Shown: positions 30,901 to 40,300 of the stretch, piece after piece
How the letters are laid out: the number at the start of each line of letters is the position of its first letter
Numbering within the stretch: the stretch's first letter is position 1
Origin: Rhynchopus euleeides
Lineage: Eukaryota; Euglenozoa; Diplonemea; Diplonemida; Diplonemidae
DNA: 64,000 nucleotides
Direction: 5' to 3'
NCBI GenBank assembly: GCA_963210315.1
Contig: OY723287.1
Coordinates: 2,108,001-2,172,000, forward strand
Program-made: the position numbers and the translations under genes
The notes under the pieces: generated by a model
Seen by the model: only the letters and a program-made list of their open reading frames with translations
Databases searched by the model: none
Told to the model about the DNA's origin: nothing

Positions 30901-32812
30901 TACACCGTTGTGGGCAGACCGCCATTCACGCACCAGGTCTTCCGGCGTCGGCGGCTCGCGGTCTACGGGTTTCTGGGCGGGACGCAGGGGCTCGTCTGAG
31001 GGAGGGGGCACCGCCTGGTGGCCTTGTCCCTCCGCGTCGTCCGGGTCGGTGTCTTCGAATGCAGCACCCTGGCCGACCTGGTCCGGCTCGAACCTGATGA
31101 AGTGGTCGGGGTCCAGGGGTGGGGCGGCCTCCACCTCGACTCTGTCGCGGGCCAGCGACCGGCAAGCCTTCGTAAGCTCCCCGCACTCGAGCAGGGTGGC
31201 GCCCAGGGTGTTGTTGAAGGCGGAGTTCACCCTGCACGCGTACTCCTGCGTCAGCTGCACTCGGCTCGCTCCTGTCCGCTCCGCTGCAAGGCGCCCGAGC
31301 TTCGAGAAGACGGAGTGTGCCGAGGGGGCGAGGCCGCCGAACAACTCCATGGCGTAGGGGGCGAACACGAGGCCTCGCGCCGCACACGCGTCCCGGTACT
31401 GCCGGTTCTTCGTCGCCTCGCCCTGGGCTGCCGCCGCTCCCGTGAAACGGGCTGCCGCCTGCACGTAAGAAGCGGCCACGGGGTTCTTGACGGTGATGTC
31501 AATGACTCGTGGCCAGATCCTCCTAGTCACGAGGTCGCCCGGGCGCTGCCCATCCTGCAGGAGATGCAGAGACTCCATCTCGGGGTTCGTGCCCGCCTCC
31601 TGTGCCAGGGCGAACAGGGCGTCCCGGGTGGCGTCGTGTCTGCGGGTTAAAGCCCCGCCCTGGTTGCAGTCGAAGGCGTGGGTCCCCATCTCGTCCAGTT
31701 CCCTGCCGCACTTCTCGCAGACGGTATCCGGCTCGAAGAGGGGAATGCCAAGGCGGGCGCGTGACCCGGCGATCATCTGGCGACCCTCGATGCGGCTGTT
31801 CTCCGAGAGCTTCCCCCCGAGGAAAGCGCCGGCGTGGGGCAGCGACAGCGATCGCAGGCGGGCTCTGTCGTGGGCGTCGGACTCTTCGAACAGCTCGCGG
31901 TACTGGCGGCTGACGATCGCGCGGGAGAGTTCCCTCTGCTCGACATCCCCCACGGGGGCTTGCGTGGGGTCGCGCCGTTCGTCCTCGTCCACAGCGTTGT
32001 TGTGAGCGAGGCAGGTGGTCTCCCATCCCTCCTCATCCCACGTGAAGTTGGGGTCGAGCTCCCGGCACAAGGAGTGGCCGTTCGCCGTGGACGCCAGGGC
32101 GGCTGCATGCCAGTGTTCGGCGGCGCGTCGAATCCCCAGGCCCCCGAGCCTCACCGGCATGGTGGCTTGCCGCATGACTGATTCCGGCAGCACGTCGTCC
32201 TCGAGGGCGAGGATCCGGGCGAGGCACTTCTCCACGGAGGCGTCGCTCTTCCGGAGGTACTCCGTAACCCCCTTGTGTCCCATAGCCCTCATGTAAAACA
32301 CGAGGCGGGCAAACCCCTCGCAGTGGCGGAGAAGGGCGAGGCCGACCTGCTTGTCCTGGAGCTTGGCCAAGGCGTCGAGGTACGGCTGAAACTCCAAGAG
32401 CTTCTTGTCCATATAGCTCTCGCAGAAAGCCGCCGACCCGATCGGTGCGCCGAGGAGGGTGAAGTTGCGGCCCGCCCTGTACACGATGCCCACCTTGTCC
32501 TCGTCCTCGGGGAGCCGTAGGGAAAAGCCCTCCTCTTCGAGGGCCTCGAGGGACTGCTCGCAGAGGTCGATCAGCTCGCACTTGCTGAGCTTAACCTCCA
32601 GCCCTCTCTCCGTGCTGGCCTGGATGACGTAGTCGAGGGCGGCTCTGACGGCGCACGCTGGGCCCATGATCACCCCGTCGTCGAGGTAGAACAGCGAACC
32701 GTCGAGGTCCGTGCGTTTCTTCAGCTCCTCCGCAATCTCCTTTATCCCCAAGGAGAAGAGGAGGGGCCCGAGGGGGTCGCCTTGCTGCACCCCACACGAT
32801 GAAGACACCACC
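27949..32812 (-). mobile_element. LINE copy L0, downstream part (older host copy)
   Basis: Minus-strand LINE with poly(A) tail (T16 at 27949-27964), 3' UTR to 28809 and the coding region from the RT core onward. It is one copy with 42719-43803. The target duplication GCAAGCGTG lies at 27940-27948 and 43804-43812. The copy is split by a 9.9 kb insertion at 32813-42718 that duplicated GACACCACC (32804-32812 and 42719-42727). Confidence 0.85.
28810..32812 (-). pseudogene. LINE L0 polyprotein, C-terminal part
   Basis: Open from the RT GVQQGDPLGP motif to the family stop codon, matching residues about 1332-2662 of the intact copy B protein: the rest of RT, RLE, dead OTU, RING-like cluster, active-type OTU and C-terminal zinc cluster. 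The frame is undamaged in this part, and differences from B are few (for example EGGDEATW versus EREDEATW and one extra Ser-Ser-Thr block). It lost its function through the 9.9 kb insertion and 5' truncation, not through point decay. Confidence 0.85.
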
Positions 32813-33562
32813 TTTTTTTTTTTGGTATATTGGCCCTTCCCTCCCCTGCCCCATACTGTCCTAACACACCCTCCCACCCGAAGGAGGGGCCCGAGGGGGT
32901 CGCCTTGCTGCACCCCACACGAAAAAAAAAGAAAAAAAAGTCTCTGGCCAGATCCTCGCGGAAGACGAGCCAGTCGAACAGGATCTCATCTTGTCTGTCC
33001 CAAGCCAGCCGCCCCCCTCCGGTCCAACGCGTGCCCGGGAGGGACGAAGGGGAGTGGAGGGCCCTCGCGTGGAGGCGGATGCCCCTGACGGCCCGGCGCC
33101 TCAGGCACATCGGCCTCGCGGGACGCCGGGCGACCCAGTGCCGAGGGCGGCGTGACATCCCGTGGCGGCGCGGGGCCCGACCACACAGGCGCGCCACTAC
33201 GGACCAGCAGACCCTACTCGCTTCGCTCAGACCCCGCCTTTTTTTTTACACTTGCCCGTCAGGTGGACCACCGGGTGGGGAGAGAACTGTCGTTTGATGT
33301 GTGTGATCTTTTCATGTGTGTTTCTTTCGCTTTCTTCTTTTCGTTTCTTGTCTTGCTTGTCTCTTGTACCTTGTATTCTGTACCAACTAGCCCAGACAAA
33401 CAACAGCTGCAAAGATTCTCGGGAGAGAACCGGTGTGAGGCACTTGGGTCCGTCCAGGTGGGCAGGGAACCTGGGGGCGGGGGGCCTCAAATCCCTCTCT
33501 CTCTCATGCACGCGTGCTGGGCTCAACGGCCTGTACTCTCCCATCCGCCACCCAACCACCCA
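32813..33562 (-). mobile_element. LINE-derived pieces at the 3' side of the compound insertion
   Basis: Reading the minus strand 3' to 5' along the insertion: A11 (32813-32823); piece H2 (32824-32921), which joins 54 bp of the LINE 5' region ending CCAATATACC to 41 bp of the RT region; a T-run (32922-32939); piece H1 (32940-33238), equal to copy B 40510-40808; A9 (33239-33247); then F, a 3'-UTR fragment of the TGCACGCGTG subfamily (33248-33562). All are in the same sense as B and meet it at its poly(A). None has its own target duplication. Confidence 0.75.
33288..33420 (+). repeat. repeat Y fragment inserted in a LINE 3' UTR
   Basis: 133 bp equal to the end of repeat Y (TGTCGTTTGATG to AAAGATTCTC), flanked by GGGAGAGAAC at 33278-33287 and 33421-33430, a 10-bp target duplication. 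No poly(A) remains at its end. Confidence 0.85.
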
Positions 33563-34320
33563 TTTTTTTTTTTTCTCTCATGCGCTCTCTGGGCACAATG
33601 GCCTGTGTCTCATCCCATCCACCACCAAACCTCCCAGGCACAACGAGACAAGGTCTTGACACACATCCTCACTTCCCCAGACCCCGACCGCCCTCTTCCA
33701 TCCCATGACCCAGTCCGAAGGCAAATAAGCGTGAAAGGTAATGCAGAAGGACAAGAATAGCAGTGACGGTGGATCCAGGGAGCCAAATTTCCTGGATTAC
33801 TGGTGCCATGGTGCTCATGGGGGCCAAAACCAGGGCGATCTCCTGTAGGGATGGCACTTTGACGAGGCTCCCTGGGTCCGCCTATCGGGGGCGCCAAAAC
33901 GGGCAACGACGGGGGTAAAAAGGGATGAGGCGGGAGGGCACCTGGAGGGGGGACCCGTGACCTGGCAGAGAAGGTAACGAAACGCGGGGCAGAGGGGCAT
34001 GCAGTGACGGCGGTGGGTCCTGTGAGTTGGGATGCCTATTCCCTGGTGCTGTGGTGCTCACAGGGCCGGGGACAGGGGGTCTCGTTGAGGGACAACACTG
34101 AACTGACTCGTCGGGCCGACCGTGCCTGCCGCGAGGGGGAGTTGGGGGGGGAGGGGGGGGGGGGGGACGGAGAAGGGGGTATTCACAGCACCTGTGTGTG
34201 CTCTACTGCACAAAGGCATCTGGTCTAGGGGGGGGGGATCTACCTCTACTCAAAACTCTACTCTATACTCTACGTAGTCGAGCGGGGACCTGCTCCTTGC
34301 AGGTTCGACCACTCTGGCCC

Positions 34321-37300
34321 TCACTGGGTGGCGGCGCCTGTCGCGCGCGGCGCGGCGCGGCGTGATCCCTGGGACGCTGTCCCCGCTGTCGCGCGACGCA
34401 TGCCCGCTGCGGTGTACATCCTCGAGTTGAGGTTATTGTACAGCCTCTGCTCCTCTCTGTCTTGGAGGCGGACCTTGCAACGCCACGCATGCAGGGCTCG
34501 CCTCGCGGACTTGAACTCCTCCTCCGGGGAGCCAGGCTCTGGGGTGAACAGGGCGTCCCATTCAGCCACCGTCTTGGGGACGTCGGCGTCGTCAGCTGGG
34601 GTGCCTTTGTCGGCAGCCGTCGCGCTGCGCTTCCTGTCCGGGGGAGAGGCTGACACGTCACGGTCGGCCTTCCGCTTGCCTGTGTGCTGCGACGCTGAGG
34701 GGGCTGGTGCGTTCTCGCTGGTGGAGCCGCCCTGCTGCGCGTCGGAGGTGGAGTCGGTGGAGGAGGTGGAGGAGGTGGAGGGCTGAGCGGTCGCGTTCGA
34801 CGAGGGGGCTGGTGCTGTAGAAGCAGAGGGAGAGCCGCCCGAGGTCGTGTGTGCGTTACCGTCCGTCGCAGCCCCGTCGCCTCCTCGGTCCGGCGGACGG
34901 GTACATGTCTCTCCGTCCGACACACAGCCCGTGCACGCTAGGCGATTGCAGCCTATGCATTCCCAGTGGGGCGTTCGGGTGTCAAACGGCTGCTCACATC
35001 TGACACACAGCACCGACAGTTCGGCTGTCCCCCCGTCTACTCGGACCATGTGGAGGCCAGCCTCTGCGCCTCGGCAGCCGGTGGAGACGAGGGGTACGGC
35101 CGGTGCGAGGCGGAGCACGAAGGACCGCACCTGCTCCGAGATGTGGAGTGGGCTGTAGTGCGATGCCTTGAACTTGACACCCGCGACAGGCCCGTACGGC
35201 TTCCTCAGGGGGCGGTATATCCGCGGTGCAGTGTCATCAGCGAGCACGACGATCGGGGAGCCCGTCGCCCGCGCGGCCCCCTGCAGCGTCAGCTCGTCGG
35301 CCCACGACGCAACGTTCATGCTGCCGGACTCGCGCATCTGCCGCGCCCACTCCTCGTAGGAGGGCTCCGCCCTGCTCCTCAGGTCAGCGTGGTCGCCGAC
35401 CGCCTTCACGACGTACTGCCGCAGGCCGTCTGCAGTCGCGCCGGCCTCGCCGAGGAGGAACGTGAGGGCGTCGAAGAAGCAGTTCCCGGGGGTGAACCGG
35501 AAGTCCTGCACGTCCGGCATCTCCAGCACGCTCTGCTGCTTCGCGGTGGTGACTCCCGGAAGCGCGTGCTCCCTCGCGGTCAGCCACCGGGTCAGGACAT
35601 CGTCCGCCGGCTCGGGGGCCGGCCCCGGGGGCGGCGGCGGGGGACCGGCGTCCTCGCTGTCGGTGCTGTCCTCGTCGTCATCCATCACCTCCTCCTGCAC
35701 CACCGTCGTCGGCTCCGTGCGCCCGCACTGGCAGGGGTCCGCGACGTGCTCGACACAGTCAGGGCAGCTGGCTCTGAGGCAGTGTACACACCTGCCGTGG
35801 GTGTCCTGCGTGGAGAAGTCCGCTTCGCAGAACTGGCAGAACTCCGTCACGTCCTGCTCCCCCTCCGCCCGCTCAGTTCGCAGCCGCGGGCCCGCGCGTA
35901 CGGTAGGCCGGGGCCCAGTCGTGCTCCCGCCCACCAACTCCTGCACGTCCGCCGGCAGGGTGAGCGCCTGGAAGCGGTCGCCTACTCCCCCGAGGGCGAC
36001 CGCGGTGGCGATCGGCTTGCACCCGGGGTCGCACACTGTCGGCGCGCGGTAGTCGCGGAAGACGATGATGTGCCTCCGCAGCACGCACGCCGCCCCGCGA
36101 ATGAGCACGTCGTCGGCCCACGTCGCTTCGTCTTCCCTCTCGAAAGCGGACATGCGGCTGGCCCACGCCGCTGGGTCTGCCAGGAGCCCCGACAGTTCGG
36201 GGGAGGATCGTACCCGGGCGACGGCCTGTCTGCGGAGTGGCCCTGCCTCCATCGGGGTCCCTGACGAGGCGAAGCCGTCCGCGAGGGCCACCAGCGCATC
36301 CGTGGGCACCCCCCCCGCGCCACCTCCCCCCAGCTGCTGCACCTGGAACACCGCCGGCAGGAGGTTCCCCAAGCCCCCCATCAGCGAGGTGAAGGACACC
36401 CCTACACCGTTGTGGGCAGACCGCCATTCACGCACCAGGTCTTCCGGCGTCGGCGGCTCGCGGTCTACGGGTTTCTGGGCGGGACGCAGGGGCTCGTCTG
36501 AGGGAGGGGGCACCGCCTGGTGGCCTTGTCCCTCCGCGTCGTCCGGGTCGGTGTCTTCGAATGCAGCACCCTGGCCGACCTGGTCCGGCTCGAACCTGAT
36601 GAAGTGGTCGGGGTCCAGGGGTGGGGCGGCCTCCACCTCGACTCTGTCGCGGGCCAGCGACCGGCAAGCCTTCGTAAGCTCCCCGCACTCGAGCAGGGTG
36701 GCGCCCAGGGTGTTGTTGAAGGCGGAGTTCACCCTGCACGCGTACTCCTGCGTCAGCTGCACTCGGCTCGCTCCTGTCCGCTCCGCCGCAAGGCGCCCGA
36801 GCTTCGAGAAGACGGAGTGTGCCGAGGGGGCGAGGCCGCCGAACAACTCCATGGCGTAGGGGGCGAACACGAGGCCTCGCGCCGCACACGCGTCCCGGTA
36901 CTGCCGGTTCTTCGTCGCCTCGCCCTGGGCTGCCGCCGCTCCCGTGAAACGGGCTGCCGCCTGCACGTAAGAAGCGGCCACGGGGTTCTTGACGGTGATG
37001 TCAATGACTCGTGGCCAGATCCTCCTAGTCACGAGGTCGCCCGGGCGCTGCCCATCCTGCAGGAGATGCAGAGACTCCATCTCGGGGTTCGTGCCCGCCT
37101 CCTGTGCCAGGGCGAACAGGGCGTCCCGGGTGGCGTCGTGTCTGCGGGTTAAAGCCCCGCCCTGGTTGCAGTCGAAGGCGTGGGTTCCCATCTCGTCCAG
37201 TTCCCTGCCGCACTTCTCGCAGACGGTATCCGGCTCGAAGAGGGGAATGCCAAGGCGGGCGCGTGACACGGCGATCATCTGGCGACCCTCGATGCGGCTG

Positions 37301-40300
37301 TTCTCCGAGAGCTTCCCCCCGAGGAAAGCGCCGGCGTGGGGCAGCGACAGCGATCGCAGGCGGGCTCTGTCGTGGGCGTCGGACTCTTCGAACAGCTCGC
37401 GGTACTGGCGGCTGACGATCGCGCGGGAGAGTTCCCTCTGCTCGACATCCCCCACGGGGGCTTGCGTGGGGTCGCGCCGTTCGTCCTCGTCCACAGCGTT
37501 GTTGTGAGCGAGGCAGGTGGTCTCCCATCCCTCCTCATCCCACGTGAAGTTGGGGTCGAGCTCCCGGCACAAGGAGTGGCCGTTCGCCGTGGACGCCAGG
37601 GCGGCTGCATGCCAGTGTTCGGCGGCGCGTCGAATCCCCAGGCCCCCGAGCCTCACCGGCATGGTGGCCTGCCGCATGACTGATTCCGGCAGCACGTCGT
37701 CCTCGAGGGCGAGGATCCGGGCGAGGCACTTCTCCACGGAGGCGTCGCTCTTCCGGAGGTACTCCGTAACCCCCTTGTGTCCCATAGCCCTCATGTAAAA
37801 CACGAGGCGGGCGAACCCCTCGCAGTGGCGGAGAAGGGCGAGGCCGACCTGCTTGTCCTGGAGCTTGGCCAAGGCGTCGAGGTACGGCTGGAACTCCAAG
37901 AGCTTCTTGTCCATGTAGCTCTCGCAGAAGGCTGCCGACCCGATCGGTGCGCCGAGGAGGGTGAAGTTGCGGCCCGCCCTGTACACGATGCCCACCTTGT
38001 CCTCGTCCTCGGGGAGCCGTAGGGAAAAGCCCTCCTCTTCGAGGGCCTCGAGGGACTGCTCGCAGAGGTCGATCAGCTCGCACTTGCTGAGTTTAACCTC
38101 CAGCCCCCTCTCCGTGCTGGCCTGGATGACGTAGTCGAGGGCGGCTCTGACGGCGCACGCTGGGCCCATGATCACCCCGTCGTCGAGGTAGAACAGCGAC
38201 CCGTCGAGGTCCGTGCGCTTCTTCAGCTCCTCCGCAATCTCCTTTATCCCCAATGAGAAGAGGAGGGGCCCGAGGGGGTCGCCTTGCTGCACCCCACACG
38301 ATGAAGACACCACCCCTTCGCCGTAGGTGAGGGTGGAGGGGGAGTCGTAACACCACGCGACGAAGGGCAGCAGGCCGGGGATGTGCCTCTCGACGACCTT
38401 GAGGAAGGTCCCGCGGTCGATCGAGTTGAACGCGTTGGCGTAGTCGATCTTGAGGATCACGGCGTCCTCCTTTTCCCTCGAGCGCTCCGCGTACTGCGCC
38501 ACTACTGACGCCGCGGCCTCCAGCCCCCTCTGCACAGCTACCCCAACTTGGCGACCCCGCATGAGGATGCGCCGCGCGTCCCCCTTATGACGCGTCGAGA
38601 GGAGTTTTGCGGCGAGGCGTCGGAGCGTCTCTCCGCAGGCAATGGGCCGAACGTCCTCGTCACCCTTCACCAGGGCCGAAAGCTTCGCGCCCCCGAGCAC
38701 AGGCATCACCTCCTGGGGCACGGCACCCTTGACCATCCGGTTAATGACCTGGGTGAGCATGGCCGTCGGCTTGGCTCCCAGCGCATCCTTGCACTCCAGG
38801 GCTTGGCGGACGTGGTCTGGACGCAAACCCATCTGCCCGCCCGACGACCCGTTGGGGAAGGACTTCACCGCTCGGAAGACGTCAGCCGGCGTGAACGCCT
38901 TGCACTTCTCCGCGGGCACGGTCCGCTCCAGGTGGACCGCTCCACCCTCCGGGTGTTTGCCCTGCAGCTTCTTCAGGGTCTCCGTCGTGCTGGGGGCGAC
39001 TTTGGCCGGGACGAGGTGCTTGTGGGCTGCTGAGACCCGGTTCTGCCGCGCCAGTTGACCGACCCGCCGCTCCCATCTCTCCTCATCGGACAAGCGCGGC
39101 GGTGCGCTCCCGCGGGACCCCGTGCCCCCCTGGCGCTTGCTGGCCTCGCGGGCCTCCTCCCAGAGCGTGGCGTACTCGCCCCTCTTCCACCGGTCGAAAA
39201 CCTTCTGGCGCTCGCGGAGGGTGACCTTGCTCTTCGCTCCCCCCATCCTCGCCGAGCGGAGGAGGACGAGCGGGGCCATGAGGAGGATGGTCCACGCTGC
39301 GACGGAGTTGCGTGCGGCGGTCTCCCGTGCGGCCTCGCTGAGGGCCGCGGTCCATGCCTTGACGAGCGGCTTTGGCACCTTTTCCCAGACCCGGATGTTG
39401 TGCCGGCGGAGTTCCTCGACGGAGGGGAGTTCCCCAGCCGGGATGTCCGCCCCCACGGCCTGCGCCTCCGGCTCGGGCTCGAGGTCTTTGCGGCAGGCGG
39501 TGCAGGACTGGTGGTCTCCAAGCGTGATCACCTTATCGCACTTGAGGCACTGGGCGAATTTGAGGGCCCGGAGCGTCCCCCTGCTCAAGACGTCCCCCTT
39601 CTCGAGGTGTCGGTTGAGGTGATCCTTCATCGACGTCGGCAGGATGGGGATGCCCGCCTGCATGAGGGACGTCCTGCAGGAGTCGTGCGGGCAGTACAGC
39701 CTGGCAGTGGAGCGCTCGACCAGCTTTGACCCCACGTCGAGCTCCTCCTGCCCCTCAGCAGTCTGCAGCTCCGCCATCCTCGCGTTGGACCGCGTGAGGA
39801 AGGCCGGCTCGGCTCTGTTGACCAGCCCGTGCAGCTCGGCCCGCGGGATGCTGACACCCTCGAAATGCTGCCCCGTCAGGGCTATCACCCTGGTCTTCTG
39901 CAGAAGCTCCTTGTCGGGCACCTTCGCTGGGCGGATGGAGACGATGGGGTGCTCGCCGCCCTGGACCACGACGATGTGAATGCTCCACACCCTGGCCGCG
40001 AGTTGCAGCGCGAGGTGATCCATCCAGCTGCTGGGCCTGGCGAGGTTGGCTGCATAGGCGAGGTGTTGGGCCTTGTCTCCGCCGAAAAGGTCTGTGAGTG
40101 CCTGCAACTTCTTCGCAGCCTCCGAGAGGTCCTGGCGCCTGAGTGCGATGTCTGCTGCGGGGACCCCGATGGCGAAGAAACCGCAGTCGCCCTGCGCCGC
40201 GTTGGGCACGCGGGTCGCCCCGAAATCCCTGAGGAGGTCATCAACCGCATCCCTCTCGCCTTGCGCTTCTCCCATGGCGTCATCGTCGTCAGCGCCACCG

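Noticed and set aside
32813-33562. Explaining the LINE mosaics purely as assembly artefacts
   Set aside because: Exact target duplications bracket the nested blocks at several levels (9, 9 and 11 bp), which random misassembly would not produce. Errors at individual joints remain possible.
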